From assembly GCF_000426185.1 (NCBI RefSeq), contig NZ_AUEW01000004.1:186001-250000 (forward strand): a DNA stretch of 64,000 bases. The letters run 5' to 3'. The notes under the pieces were generated by a model. It made no database searches, was not told where the DNA came from, and saw only the letters and a list, made by a program, of their open reading frames with translations. The stretch is from Cellulomonas sp. URHD0024. Its GTDB lineage: Bacteria; Actinomycetota; Actinomycetes; Actinomycetales; Cellulomonadaceae. This document shows, in pieces, positions 23,608 to 33,479 of the stretch (positions within the stretch are counted from its first letter, which is position 1; each line of letters starts with the position of its first letter). Position numbers and translations under genes: made by a program.

Positions 23608-24801
23608 TCAGGCGGCCCGCCAGAGGAGCAGCGCCTCGCCCTGCCCGCCACCGCCGCAGAGCGCGACGGCCGCTCGTCCGTGGCGCCGGCGGAACAGCTC
23701 CGTCGCCGCGGTGCCGGCCAGCCGCGCGCCCGAGGCACCGATCGGATGGCCGAGGGCGATCGCGCCGCCGTGCACGTTCGTCTGCGCGAGCGGGTAACCG
23801 AGGTCGAGGAGCGACTGGGCGACGACGGACCCGAAGGCCTCGTTGATCTCGACCAGGTCGAGGGTCGCCAGGTCCCAGCCCCCGCGGGACAGCGCCGCAG
23901 AGATCGCCGCCGACGGCTGCGAGTGCAGGGAGTTGTCCGGGCCGGCCACCTGCCCGGACGCGCCGACGGACGCGAGCCACGTCAGGCCACGCGCCTCGGC
24001 GACGTCGCGTGCCGCCACCACGACGGCTGCAGCCCCGTCGGTCAAGGGGGAGGCGTTGCCCGCGGTGATGGTGCCGTCGGCGGAGAAGGCCGGGCGCAGC
24101 GTCGCCAACGACTCCAGGGAGCTCTCGGGCCGGATCCCCTCGTCCAGGGACACGACCACCGGCGACCCTCGTCGCTGTGGGACCTCGACCGGCACGATCT
24201 CCTCGGCGAACACCCCGGACTGCACGGCTGCGGCAGCGCGCCGGTGGCTCTCCACGGCGACCAGGTCCTGAGCCTCGCGTGAGATCGACAGGGCCTTGTT
24301 GCCGCGTTCGGTCGACGACCCCATCGACTCGCGGTCGAACGCGTCGGTGAGCCCGTCGAAGGCCAGCGAGTCGACGGCCTGGATGTCCCCGTAGGTCCAC
24401 CCGCGCCGCGAGCCTGGCAGGAGGTGCGGCGCCTGGCTCATCGACTCCTGGCCGCCGGCGACCACCACCGAGGCCTCGTCGAGCCGGATCATCCGGGCGG
24501 CGTCGATGATCGCGGTGAGCCCGCTGAGGCAGACCTTGTTGATCGTCGTCGACGGCACGGTCCACGGGATGCCCGCCAGGACCGCCGCCTGCCGGGCCGG
24601 GTTCTGGCCGGCGCCGGCCTGGACCACCTGTCCCATGAGGACCTGGTCGACGTCCGCGGCGTCGACGCCCGCTCGGGAGAGTGCGCCGCCGATGGCGGCG
24701 GCGCCCAGGGTCGCGGCCGACAGGGAGGACAGGGAGCCGTTCAGACGCGCCATCGGCGTGCGGGCGAACGACAGGATCACCACCTCGCGACCGAGACTCA
24801 T
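23608..24801 (-). CDS. Acetyl-CoA C-acetyltransferase (thiolase)
   Basis: 397 residues. The nucleophile cysteine is in [11 protein letters not shown], the histidine in [16 protein letters not shown], and the second cysteine in [10 protein letters not shown]. The start ATG overlaps the upstream CoA-transferase stop (ATGA). Here it most likely cleaves acetoacetyl-CoA made by the CoA-transferase into two acetyl-CoA, the last step of leucine and ketone-body breakdown; it could also act biosynthetically. It is third in a scoA-scoB-thiolase operon divergent from the branched-chain 2-oxoacid dehydrogenase genes. Confidence 0.93.
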   Translation of the reverse strand: MSLGREVVILSFARTPMARLNGSLSSLSAATLGAAAIGGALSRAGVDAADVDQVLMGQVVQAGAGQNPARQAAVLAGIPWTVPSTTINKVCLSGLTAIIDAARMIRLDEASVVVAGGQESMSQAPHLLPGSRRGWTYGDIQAVDSLAFDGLTDAFDRESMGSSTERGNKALSISREAQDLVAVESHRRAAAAVQSGVFAEEIVPVEVPQRRGSPVVVSLDEGIRPESSLESLATLRPAFSADGTITAGNASPLTDGAAAVVVAARDVAEARGLTWLASVGASGQVAGPDNSLHSQPSAAISAALSRGGWDLATLDLVEINEAFGSVVAQSLLDLGYPLAQTNVHGGAIALGHPIGASGARLAGTAATELFRRRHGRAAVALCGGGGQGEALLLWRAA

Positions 24802-25460
24802 GACAGCACCATCTCCCTGACGTCGGAGGCGACCACCAGGGTCACCTGGGGCGTAGCGGCCACGACCTCGGCCACGGACACCCCCGGCGCGCACTCGCGC
24901 AGCACGAGTCCCTCGGCCGTGACGTCCAGCACCGCGAGATCGGTGATGACCCGATCGACCACCCCGACCCCGGTCAGCGGCAGCGTGCACTCGGCGAGGA
25001 TCTTGGCCGACCCGTCGCGTGCCAGGTGCTCCATCAGCACCACGATGCGTCGCGCCCCGTGGACCAGGTCCATCGCGCCGCCCATGCCCTTGACCATCTT
25101 CCCGGGGATCATCCAGTTCGCGATGTCCCCGGCCGCGGAGACCTGCATCGCCCCGAGGATCGCGACGTCGACCTTGCCGCCCCGGATCATCGCGAACGAG
25201 AGGGCCGAGTCGACGTAGGAGGCGCCGGGTGCGAGCGTGATCGTCTCCTTGCCGGCGTTGATGAGGTCGGCGTCGACGCGGTCGTCCGACGGGTACGGCC
25301 CCACCCCGAGCACGCCGTTCTCCGACTGCAGCACCACCTCGATGCCGGGCGGGACGAAGCCGGGCACGAGCGTCGGCAGCCCGATCCCCAGGTTCACGTA
25401 GGCGCCGTCGACCAGCTCCAGGGCGGCGCGAGCCGCCATCTGCTCCCGCGTCAGGCTCAT
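24798..25460 (-). CDS. scoB: 3-oxoacid CoA-transferase subunit B
   Basis: 220 residues. The catalytic glutamate lies in [10 protein letters not shown]. Other beta-subunit hallmarks are [29 protein letters not shown] and [15 protein letters not shown]. It moves CoA from succinyl-CoA to acetoacetate together with ScoA. Start and stop overlap both neighbours by 4 nt, so the three genes are coupled. Confidence 0.94.
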   Translation of the reverse strand: MSLTREQMAARAALELVDGAYVNLGIGLPTLVPGFVPPGIEVVLQSENGVLGVGPYPSDDRVDADLINAGKETITLAPGASYVDSALSFAMIRGGKVDVAILGAMQVSAAGDIANWMIPGKMVKGMGGAMDLVHGARRIVVLMEHLARDGSAKILAECTLPLTGVGVVDRVITDLAVLDVTAEGLVLRECAPGVSVAEVVAATPQVTLVVASDVREMVLS

Positions 25461-26221
25461 GAGACGGTCCTCCGCTCGATCCGCTTGTCGGCGGCCTCGG
25501 AGGGTGAAAGCTCGACCACCCGATCGACGAAGATGCCCGGCAGGTGGATCGCGTCGGGATCCAGCGCCCCGACCGGCACCAACGACTCGACCTCCGCGAT
25601 CGTCACGGCGCCGGCCGCGGCGCAGAGCGGGTTGAAGTTGCGGGCGGACGCGTGGAAGACCAGGTTCCCCAGCCGGTCGCCGGCAGCGGCCCGCACCAGC
25701 GCGTAGTCGGCGGTGATCGCCTCCTCGAGCACGAACGCGTGCTCCACGCCGCGCACGGTGAAGGTCGAGACGGGCTTGGGAGGCGACGAGACGAGCACCG
25801 AACCGTCGGCGTCGTAGCGCCACGGCAGGCCACCCTCGGCGACCAGCGTCCCGACACCCGTCCGCGTGTAGAAGGCGGCGATCCCGCTGCCACCTGCACG
25901 AAGGCGCTCCGCCAGCGTGCCCTGCGGGGTCAGCTCCACCTCGAGCTCCCCGGACAGGTACTGCCGCGCGAACTCCTTGTTCTCGCCCACGTACGACGCG
26001 ACGACGCGTCGCACCCGGTGCTCCTGCAGGAGCAGACCCAGCCCCCAGTCGTCCACGCCGCAGTTGTTGCTGACGACCTCCAGGTCCTGGACGCCGGAGT
26101 CGAGCAGAGCGTGGATCAGCACGCTCGGGATACCGCACAAGCCGAATCCTCCGACCGCGAGGGTCGCCCCGTCGGGGATGTCGGCTACCGCCTCGACGGC
26201 GGATCGGACGACCTTGTCCAT
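25457..26221 (-). CDS. scoA: 3-oxoacid CoA-transferase subunit A
   Basis: 254 residues. The family signature GGFGLCGIP (about 24-32) and the [15 protein letters not shown] block identify the alpha subunit; [20 protein letters not shown] is also typical. It is first in the operon and divergent from E1alpha. Its ATG is preceded by AGGAGG. With ScoB it activates acetoacetate to acetoacetyl-CoA. Confidence 0.94.
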   Translation of the reverse strand: MDKVVRSAVEAVADIPDGATLAVGGFGLCGIPSVLIHALLDSGVQDLEVVSNNCGVDDWGLGLLLQEHRVRRVVASYVGENKEFARQYLSGELEVELTPQGTLAERLRAGGSGIAAFYTRTGVGTLVAEGGLPWRYDADGSVLVSSPPKPVSTFTVRGVEHAFVLEEAITADYALVRAAAGDRLGNLVFHASARNFNPLCAAAGAVTIAEVESLVPVGALDPDAIHLPGIFVDRVVELSPSEAADKRIERRTVS

Positions 26222-26339
26222 CGCTGCCTCCTGTCGATGAGGTCATTCTGCGCCGACGCGTCGAGGGTCGCGCTCGGGGAGCCGCGGACTTACATTGGCA
26301 GGGCATCAGGCAATGGGGCCCAGCTTCACAAGAGCGACG

Positions 26340-26360
26340 GCTCCGCCATAAAAACGGAGC
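26340..26360. promoter_or_regulatory. Dyad at the E1alpha leader
   Basis: GCTCCG and CGGAGC (6-bp arms, 9-nt loop with CATAAAAA) end 5 nt before the E1alpha ATG and include its presumed ribosome site. It could be an operator in the divergent sco/bkd gap or an RNA hairpin limiting translation. It does not resemble the TetR operator found at 34122. Confidence 0.4.
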
Positions 26361-26365
26361 GAAAC

Positions 26366-27478
26366 ATGTTGCGTGCAGATGTGTCCCCCAGTCGTGCCCG
26401 GCCGGCGGCACGGCCTCGAACCGACGATCTCCTCCAGCTCGTGACGCCCGACGGTATCCGTCGCGAAGACCCCGTGTACGACCCGGTGGTCGCCGACGTC
26501 GACGACGAGCAGCTGACCGGCCTCTATGAGGACATGGTCGTCGTGCGTCGCTTCGACACCGAGGCGATCGCCCTCCAGCGTCAGGGTCAGCTCGGCCTGT
26601 GGCCGCCTCTGCTCGGCCAGGAGGCCGCGCAGGTCGGCTCGGCACGCGCCCTGCGTGACGACGACTTCGTCTTCACCAGCTATCGCGAGAACGGCGTCGC
26701 GTACTGCCGCGGAGCGCAGCCCCGGGACCTGATGCGCGTCTGGCGCGGGAACGCCCTTGCCGGATGGGACCCGCGGACCATCGGCATGGCGACGCCGCAG
26801 GTGATGGTCGGTGCCCAGACGCTGCACGCCACCGGGTACGCGCTCGGCTGCCTCAAGGACGGCGTGGACTCCGCCGTCGTCGCGTACTTCGGGGACGGTG
26901 CGACCAGCAAGGGAGACGTGCACGAGGCGATGGTCTTCGCCGCGAGCTTCCAGGCGCCGGTCGTCTTCTTCTGCCAGAACAACCAGTGGGCGATCTCCGA
27001 ACCCGTGGGCCTGCAGACCCAGCGCCCGATCGCGGATCGGGCGGCCGGGTACGGCATCCCCGGCGTCCGGGTCGACGGCAACGACGTCCTCGCGGTCCTG
27101 GCCGCGACGCGCGCCGCCCTCGACCGAGCGCGACGAGGGGACGGCCCCACCCTGATCGAGGCGGTCACCTACCGGATGGGCCCGCACACGACGTCCGACG
27201 ACCCGACCCGCTACGTCGACCCGTCGGACAGGGAGCAGTGGGCTGCGAAGGACCCGATCACCCGGCTGGAACGCCTCCTGCGGCCTTCCGACGAGCGCCG
27301 CAACGACATCAGGCAGGCGGCGGACGCGTTCGCGACGGCGATGCGCGAGGCCTGCCTCGGCCTGCCCGAGCCGGCGCCGCTGAGCGTCTTCGACCACGTG
27401 TTCGTCGAACCGACCGCACCCCTGGAACGGCAGCGGAGCCAGTACGCCGCCTACCTGGCGATGTTCGGGGAGGCCTGA
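26366..27478 (+). CDS. bkdA: Branched-chain 2-oxoacid dehydrogenase E1 alpha
   Basis: 370 residues. The thiamine-diphosphate motif [20 protein letters not shown] ... CQNNQ is complete (GDG, then NN about 30 residues later). [27 protein letters not shown] and [16 protein letters not shown] are typical of bkd/pdh E1alpha. It decarboxylates branched-chain 2-oxoacids and passes the acyl group to E2. The start is ATG 26366. The stop shares one base with the E1beta ATG. Because thiolase, CoA-transferase and a leucine-type operon are nearby, branched-chain substrates are more likely than pyruvate. Confidence 0.9.
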   Translation: MLRADVSPSRARPAARPRTDDLLQLVTPDGIRREDPVYDPVVADVDDEQLTGLYEDMVVVRRFDTEAIALQRQGQLGLWPPLLGQEAAQVGSARALRDDDFVFTSYRENGVAYCRGAQPRDLMRVWRGNALAGWDPRTIGMATPQVMVGAQTLHATGYALGCLKDGVDSAVVAYFGDGATSKGDVHEAMVFAASFQAPVVFFCQNNQWAISEPVGLQTQRPIADRAAGYGIPGVRVDGNDVLAVLAATRAALDRARRGDGPTLIEAVTYRMGPHTTSDDPTRYVDPSDREQWAAKDPITRLERLLRPSDERRNDIRQAADAFATAMREACLGLPEPAPLSVFDHVFVEPTAPLERQRSQYAAYLAMFGEA

Positions 27479-28485
27479 TGACCATGATGACGATGGCCGG
27501 GGCCCTCAACGACGGCCTGCGGCACGCGCTCGACGACGACCCGACCGTGGTGCTGCTCGGCGAGGACATCGGCCGGCTCGGGGGAGTGTTCCGGGTGACC
27601 GACGGGCTGCAGCGCGACTTCGGCGCCGACCGCGTCATGGACACCCCGCTGGCCGAGGCCGGGATCATGGGCGTCGCTGTCGGCCTCGCGTACCGCGGGT
27701 ACCGCCCGGTCGTGGAGATCCAGTTCGACGGGTTCGTGTACCCGGCCGTCGACCAGCTGGTCACCCAGGTGGCCCGCACGCACTACCGGACCGGCGGCAC
27801 GGTCCGGATGCCGATCACCGTGCGCATCCCGTACGGCGGCGGCATCGGCGCGGTCGAGCACCACTCCGAGTCGCCGGAGGCCTACTTCGCCCACACGCCC
27901 GGCCTGCGCGTGGTGACCTGCGCCAACCCGCAGGACGCGCACACGATGATCCGCCAGGCGATCGCCAGCGAGGACCCGGTCGTCTTCTTCGAGCCGAAGC
28001 GCCGGTACTGGGTCAAGGGCGAGGTCTCCGACGACCTCGACGGCGCCCTGCCGCTCGACCGCGCGCGGGTCGTCGTCGAGGGGACCGACGTCACGGTGGC
28101 GGCCTACGGCCCGCTCGTCGTGACCGCGCGGGACGCGGCGCTCGCCGCGGCGGACGACGGGCTGTCCGTCGAGGTCGTCGACCTGCGCTCGCTGGCGCCG
28201 CTCGACCTCGACACGCTCGAGGTGTCGGTGCGCAAGACCGGCCGACTGGTGGTCACGCATGAGGCACAGCGCAACGGCGGCCTCGCTGCGGAGGTCGCGG
28301 CGAGCATCACCGAGAGCTGCTTCGACGCGCTCAGGTCCGCCCCCGTGCGCGTCACCGGGTTCGACACCCCGTACCCCGCGGCCAAGGTCGAGGACCACTT
28401 CCTGCCCGACCTCGACCGGCTGCTCGACGCCGTCGACCGCGTGATGGGCAGAGCGAACTCGCTGAGCGGCTGGAGGGCGTCATGA
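27478..28485 (+). CDS. bkdB: Branched-chain 2-oxoacid dehydrogenase E1 beta
   Basis: 335 residues. Transketolase-like blocks: VVLLGEDIGRLGGVFRVTDGL, DTPLAEAGIMGVAVGLAYRGYRPV, EIQFDGFVYPAVDQ, the C-terminal TGRLVVTHEA and GFDTPYPAAKVEDHFLP. It pairs with E1alpha to bind the substrate and thiamine diphosphate. The ATG shares a base with the E1alpha stop, and its own stop overlaps the E2 start (ATGA). Confidence 0.93.
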   Translation: MTMMTMAGALNDGLRHALDDDPTVVLLGEDIGRLGGVFRVTDGLQRDFGADRVMDTPLAEAGIMGVAVGLAYRGYRPVVEIQFDGFVYPAVDQLVTQVARTHYRTGGTVRMPITVRIPYGGGIGAVEHHSESPEAYFAHTPGLRVVTCANPQDAHTMIRQAIASEDPVVFFEPKRRYWVKGEVSDDLDGALPLDRARVVVEGTDVTVAAYGPLVVTARDAALAAADDGLSVEVVDLRSLAPLDLDTLEVSVRKTGRLVVTHEAQRNGGLAAEVAASITESCFDALRSAPVRVTGFDTPYPAAKVEDHFLPDLDRLLDAVDRVMGRANSLSGWRAS

Positions 28486-30014
28486 TCCAGACGATCACGC
28501 TGCCCGACCTCGGTGAGGGCCTGACCGAGTCGGACCTGGTCGAGTGGACCGTCGCGGTCGGCGACACCGTCGAGCTCAACCAGGTCGTCGCCGAGGTGGA
28601 GACCGCGAAGGCCTTGGTCCAGCTGCCGTCGCCGTACACCGGGGTGGTGGCCGAGCTCCTCGTCGAGCCGGGCGCGACCGTCCAGGTCGGCGCTCCGCTC
28701 ATGAGAGTCACGGTCGACGAGCCGAGTGTCGTCGCGACCACCCAGACGCCAGACCCACCCACCGAGCTCTCGGAGACCGCGACCGAGGCGGCGCCCGCCC
28801 GGACCTCCGTCCTCGTCGGGTACGGGCCGCTGGCCGAGAGCTCGGCGCGGCCTCGGCGGCGCTCGCGGTCGCCGGAGTGGGTGGCCGCGCACGCGGTCGG
28901 CGACGACGTCACGGCCGTGGCGCTCGCGGCTCGTCGCATCGGTCCGAAGGTGCTCCCTCCGGTGCGTAAGCTCGCGCACGATCTCGGAGTCGACCTGAAC
29001 AAGGTGGAGGGCACGGGCCACGACGGCATGATCACGCGCGAGGACGTCCTGCACGTGGTGTCGGGCACCGGGTCCACGCCGGTGGTCCAGCGTCCTGGCC
29101 TGTCCGCGGCGGTCGCCCGTTCGCGGGCTCGGGCGACGACGACCGGCGGGAGGGCCCCGTCGTCGACCGCCGCGAGCGAGCTCGACCCGGCGGAGAACTC
29201 GGACCAGCCGACAGGCGGTGCGACGACCTCTCGGGGACAGGCCGCGCGCCCGCCGGCGGCTCTGCCGACGAAGGCTCACGGATCCGGCGCCGGCCAGTCG
29301 GCAGGAGGAGCGGCGCGCGAGGTCCGGGTCCCCGTCGCAGGCGTCCGGAGGGCGACGGCGGCGGCGATGGTCGCGAGCGCGTTCACCGCCCCGCACGCGT
29401 CGACGTCGCTGACGGTCGACGTCACGCCGACGCTCGAGCTGCTCGAGCAGCTCCGGGGCGACCCCGCGCTCGCGGGACATCGGATCTCGATCCTGACGCT
29501 GGCCGCCAAGGCAGTGACGATCGCCATCGGGCTCAACCCGTCGCTCAACGCGCGCTGGGACGAGGCCGTGGGGGAGATCGTCCAGTACGGGTACGTGAAC
29601 CTCGGCATCGCCGCGGACACCCGGCGTGGGCTGCTCGTGCCGAACGTCAAGGACGCCGACCGACTGCGGCTCGCCGAGCTGGCCGACGCGATCGGGGCCC
29701 TCACCGAGGCCGCCCGGGCGGGCACGACGACACCGGCCGACCTGGCCGGGGGGACCATCACGATCACCAACATCGGCGTGCTCGGCGTCGACACCGGGAC
29801 GCCCATCCTCGTGCCCGGTCAGGCCGCGATTCTGGCGATGGGCGCGGTCCGTCGACGCCCCTGGGAGTTCCAGGACGCCATCGCGCTCCGGCACGTCATG
29901 ACGCTGAGCGTGTCCTTCGACCACCGCCTCGTCGACGGCGCCGAGGCGGCCCACTTCCTCACGGACGTCGGCGCGATCCTCGCGCGCCCCGGCAGCGTCC
30001 TCAGGATGGTGTGA
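28482..30014 (+). CDS. bkdC: Dihydrolipoamide acyltransferase E2 of the 2-oxoacid dehydrogenase
   Basis: 510 residues. There is one lipoyl domain (1-76) with the lipoyl lysine in VETAKALVQ at about 44. A long linker, a peripheral-subunit-binding domain near 156-190 (VRKLAHDLGVDL, GTGHDGMITREDV) and a second Pro/Ala-rich linker follow. The catalytic acyltransferase domain carries FDHRLVDG at about 480. It transfers the acyl group to CoA. The E3 subunit (dihydrolipoamide dehydrogenase) is not in the window and must come from elsewhere. Confidence 0.93.
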   Translation: MIQTITLPDLGEGLTESDLVEWTVAVGDTVELNQVVAEVETAKALVQLPSPYTGVVAELLVEPGATVQVGAPLMRVTVDEPSVVATTQTPDPPTELSETATEAAPARTSVLVGYGPLAESSARPRRRSRSPEWVAAHAVGDDVTAVALAARRIGPKVLPPVRKLAHDLGVDLNKVEGTGHDGMITREDVLHVVSGTGSTPVVQRPGLSAAVARSRARATTTGGRAPSSTAASELDPAENSDQPTGGATTSRGQAARPPAALPTKAHGSGAGQSAGGAAREVRVPVAGVRRATAAAMVASAFTAPHASTSLTVDVTPTLELLEQLRGDPALAGHRISILTLAAKAVTIAIGLNPSLNARWDEAVGEIVQYGYVNLGIAADTRRGLLVPNVKDADRLRLAELADAIGALTEAARAGTTTPADLAGGTITITNIGVLGVDTGTPILVPGQAAILAMGAVRRRPWEFQDAIALRHVMTLSVSFDHRLVDGAEAAHFLTDVGAILARPGSVLRMV

Positions 30015-30552
30015 CCTCACACACCTCACGAGCACAGGCTTCGGACGACAAGCCGGTGGTTCAGCTTTCGCGTTGCTGGTCGAGCAGCCTGACCCGTCCC
30101 CGGCCGGGAGTCCATCGGGGCCGTCCAGGTCGCTCAGGACGTCACGCCGGCAGCCAACCTCGTGGTCCGAGCATGGCGGGAACCGCCCGATGCCGTGAAC
30201 GAGCAGGCCCGCGTCGTCTGAAGGCTTGAGCATCGGCATGTGGTCGCCTGGAATGAGCAGACAGAAACCCTTTGGGAACTGCGGGAGGCTCGGGGCTGTG
30301 ATGTCCTGGACGGGTCGAACGTGTTTCTGGGTTGCCTGCTCGCGCATTCCCTGGGGCTGTGGACGGCTCGGCGAATTCGCTGGCACCAATGTTCGCCTGC
30401 GTGGTGCTGCCCGCCGTCTGTGCAGTTCATCGACCTGCGCCACGGTTCCTCGATTCTCGCCCCAGCCAGAGTGCGTGTCAGTGGTCGGGTGAATACTGGT
30501 GGTCAACGGAAATCACCGAAGAATGGCCGCGCGGAGCAAGGAGAAAGGGCGT
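30015..30552. other. 538-bp stretch without a convincing gene
   Basis: No frame here shows a recognisable domain. GC is somewhat lower than in neighbouring DNA. A short stem GGTGTG/CACACC (30008-30025) spans the E2 stop codon and could aid termination. The last 50 bases must hold the promoter and leader of the DUF222-HNH gene. Confidence 0.5.
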
Positions 30553-32181
30553 ATGGCAATCGTGGATCAGTCGCCGCTGAGCCCCGTCGCGGATGCTCTG
30601 CGTGCGTTGGCCGAAGCCGTCGACCGGGTGGCGGCGCTTGCGGACCCGGGTGCCGCGCCGCGGGTCGAGGGGGCGGAGGTGGCGTCGGTAGTGACGGGTG
30701 CGCTGGCCCTCGCGGGTCGGCTCTCGGCCGTCGCTGCCCGGGCAATCCCGGTCGTGGAGGCCGACGGGTGGTGGTCGCTCGAGGGCGCGCGCTCGATCAC
30801 CTCGTGGGTCGCGGCCCACGGTCGCGTGTCGCACGGGCAGGCGGCGCGACTGGTCGGGCTGGGCAGGGCGCTTCGCGACGATCTGCCGACAACCGCGCTC
30901 GAGGTCGTCGCCGGTGCGGTGAGCGTCGAAGCGGCGCACGTCCTGGCGACGGTGGCCAGCACCCCCGCGCGGAAGGTGGCGCTCAAAGCGTCAGCTCAGG
31001 ACTGCGGCGAGCAGTTCCTGGTCGAGCATGCGCGGGCGCTTTCCGTCGGCCAGCTGCGGGTCCTCGCCCGGCGTTGGGCCAGCCACGCTGACCCGGAGGC
31101 CGACGAGCGTGGCTACCGGGAAGCGACCGAGCGCGAGTTCCTCGATCTGGCGAACACCACGGACGGCTGGCACCTGACCGGGTTCCTCACCAGCGAGCAC
31201 GGCCACGCCCTGACCGTCGCGCTCGAGGCGATGTCCGGCCGCTCCGCCGACCAGGCCGGTCAGCCCGCCGGACGCCGACGCGCGACTGCCCTGAACAACG
31301 TCGTGCGCACGGTCCTCGACCGGGACCTGTCCGGAGCCACCGGCGACCACCGCCCTCAGGTCACCGTGGTAACCGACCTGGCGAGCTTGAACCGGGCGCT
31401 GGGTGGCGCCGTGCCTGACCGCGCGATGTCGCAGCCCGTCCTTCGGTCGGCAGGCGCACGTGAGGTCGGGTCGGCCGTGCCCGATACGCGCGGCGCCTCG
31501 AGATCGACCACAGACGTCGGGGGGTCCGCCGTCGTCGAGCCGAGCGGTGGGGCGAGTCCGCCGCGACTGGTGAGCGACGTGGAGCGGTCTTCTGTCGTTG
31601 AGCCGAGCGGGGCGAGTCCGCCGGGACTGGTGAGCGACGTGGAGCGGTCTTCCGTCGTTGAGCCGAGTGGTGGGTCGAGCCCGCCGAGATGGGTGAGCGA
31701 CGGGGAGCGGTCTTCCGTCGTTGAGCCGAGTGGTGGGTCGAGCCCGCCCTGAGCGGCTACAGATGTCGAGCGGTTCGGTGTCGCCGAGCTTGTGGGCACA
31801 GGTCCGATCCCCGACTCGGTGCTCGCCCGGTTGGCGTGCGACAGCCAGATCACGCGAGTCGTGTTCGGCGCGGACTCCGTCGTGCTCAACGTCGGGCGTG
31901 CGGAACGCACCTACACGGGTGCGAAGCGGCGGGCGATCGTCGCGAGGGACCTGCAGTGCCGGTTCCCGGGCTGTTCCGCGCCGCCGGCCATGGGCGAAGT
32001 GCACCACATCGACCACTGGCTCCGCGACCAGGGCCAGACGAACGTCCACACCGGAGTCCTGATCTGCTGGTACCACCACGGTCTGATCCACGACCGCGGG
32101 ATCGAGGTCCGCCGGGGCCCAAGCGGGGCGTGGCGCTTCGTCGACCGCCGAGGCCGTGAGCTCGCGGGCCCGATCGGGTGA
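30553..32181 (+). pseudogene. DUF222/HNH endonuclease interrupted by one in-frame stop
   Basis: The first part (from ATG 30553, AAGGAG upstream) is a DUF222 domain (GWWSLEGARSITSWVAAHGRVS, TEREFLDLANTTDGWHLTGFL). The last part (31792-32181) is the HNH nuclease (CRFPGCSAPPAMGEVHHIDHW, VLICWYHHGLIH). Both lie in the same frame, separated only by TGA at 31750-31752, inside a degenerate 60-63-bp repeat. The stop aligns with CGA, GGA and AGA in the other three copies, so one C-to-T change explains it. DUF222-HNH genes are multicopy, mobile-like families in actinobacteria. Alternatives are a sequence error or two separate proteins (start near 31792). Confidence 0.8.
31531..31776 (+). repeat. Tandem 60-63-bp repeat in the DUF222-HNH linker
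   Basis: Four units start at 31531, 31594, 31654 and 31717 and encode VVEPSGGASPPRLVSDVERSS-type segments. The second lacks one Gly codon (60 bp). The fourth carries the stop codon at 31750 and ends TDVERF. The repeats lie between the DUF222 and HNH parts and were probably made by slippage or unequal exchange. Confidence 0.85.
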
Positions 32182-32263
32182 GCCGGTGGGCGGCGAGCGG
32201 GGGTGAGGAAAGGTTGCGGGTGAGCGGCGACCGAAGAGCTCGTGCCGTGCCACTTGAGGCGGC

Positions 32264-32400
32264 CTAGTTGGTGCCGAGCGCGCCGCGGACCAGGGGCCCG
32301 ATCCTGGTGCCCAGCGCTTCGATCGACTTCAGCGGCTCGCTGCGGGGGGACCCGAGGCGCGTCCAGCGGTCCGCGTCGCCCGGACCCGCGATACGGGATC
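32264..32400 (-). pseudogene. Possible C-terminal remnant of a luciferase-like monooxygenase
   Basis: Read leftwards to TAG at 32264-32266, the frame ends PLKSIEALGTRIGPLVRGALGTN. The 'SIEALGTxIGPLVR' pattern matches the last helix of LLM-class flavin or F420 oxidoreductases ('RSIELYGTEVAPLVR'). Upstream residues (IAGPGDADRWTRLGSPRSE) are not clearly alignable, so only about 25 residues are recognised. I infer decay by deletion. The rest of the gap 32182-32493 shows nothing else. Confidence 0.4.
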
Positions 32401-32493
32401 GACGCCGGCGGCGGATGATGGACGGGCGGGTACCCGCAATGCCGTCACGGCGACGGCTCCAGAGTCGCTCGACCTCACAGATTGCCGCTGACT

Positions 32494-33479
32494 GTGCCCC
32501 TTCCTCACACGTACCGGATCACGCAGTACGACCCGCGGGACCGCGACTCGGCAGGCTCGTACACCGGCGAGGTCGACAACATCAGTGACCGGGGCACCCT
32601 CGAGGCCGCCTACCTGGACGCCGTAGAGAACTTCGCTCGCGAACTCGGAGTGACCCATCTGAGCGTGCGAGACCCCAGCGCCGAGAGTCCCGAGGGCACC
32701 CCGTATGGCACGGAGGACACCCTCACCCAGATCTTCGGTGCGCATCTGACAGGTCTGTACGACGGCGCGACCGTCGACATCCCCGCAGCGCGGGAGATCG
32801 TTCGAGGCATGCTGCGCGAGGCCCCGAAGTCGGTCTGGTGCCGGCTGGAAGCCGAGGGGCGCATGGCCGTTCACGTCGGCTGGGACGTCTACATGTTCAT
32901 CTCCACGTCAGCCCGTGCCCCGAGGCCGCAGCGGCGACAACCGAGGCGGGACTCTTCCCGGAGGAGTATGGGCATGCCTCGCCCTACGCACCGGACGAGG
33001 CGGAGCTCGAGGCGTGGCGCTCAGTGCACGCGCCAGTCGACGACGCCTTCTGGGCGCGCGTCGATGAGCTGGTCCGGACCCACGGCGGCGCGCTCCTCGA
33101 GGAGCGCGCCGCGTGGACCCGATGGCACCGTGTGGTCCCAGGAGGAGCGCGGCCCGAACTGCGTCCGCGCTGCCGAGTGTGGGTCTGGCCGGATCTGACG
33201 GCGAGCAAGGACACCGCGCTGTCCCGCCTGGGCGTAGACGATCCGGACGACATCGACGGCACGATCGTCTGGCAGTCGACGGACGGTCGCCTCCACGGCG
33301 ACACGCTGTCCGGAGAGGACCTACCGCGTATCCGTCGAGACCTCGATGCCGCATCGGCCGTCTGGTGGCGGACGAGCTACATCGACGGGTTCGCGCCGCT
33401 CATCGAGGCCGTGAACCCCGACGACGACGGGGTCATCCGAGGGCGCTGGGAGCCACTCGCGGTCACGAGAGAGTCGTGA
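32494..33479 (+). pseudogene. Frameshifted conserved actinobacterial protein ('RNA-binding protein' family)
   Basis: Two frames give one protein. The first, from GTG 32494, reads TYRITQYDPRDRDSAGSYTGE, EAAYLDAVENFARELGVTHLSVRDP and HVGWDVYMFIS. After about 32905-32912 the reading continues in the -1 frame with CPEAAAATTEAGLFPEEYGHASPY, DDAFWARV and RWHRVV. This order matches a conserved Streptomyces-type family commonly labelled RNA-binding protein, with no proven function. One lost base explains the break; no slippery heptamer is visible. It ends directly against the TetR gene (stop codons abut). Confidence 0.7.

Noticed and set aside
30134..30492. Small open frames of 80-100 codons on both strands in the gap before DUF222-HNH
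   Set aside because: They lack ribosome sites and domain similarity, and have compositions typical of chance frames.
31750..31752. In-frame TGA in the DUF222-HNH gene as a selenocysteine codon
   Set aside because: It lies in a low-complexity repeat linker and aligns with Arg/Gly codons in sister repeats; no SECIS-like need or selenium genes are visible.
32890..32925. Programmed -1 frameshift in the conserved gene
   Set aside because: There is no slippery heptamer or obvious downstream pseudoknot, and the family is a single-frame protein.
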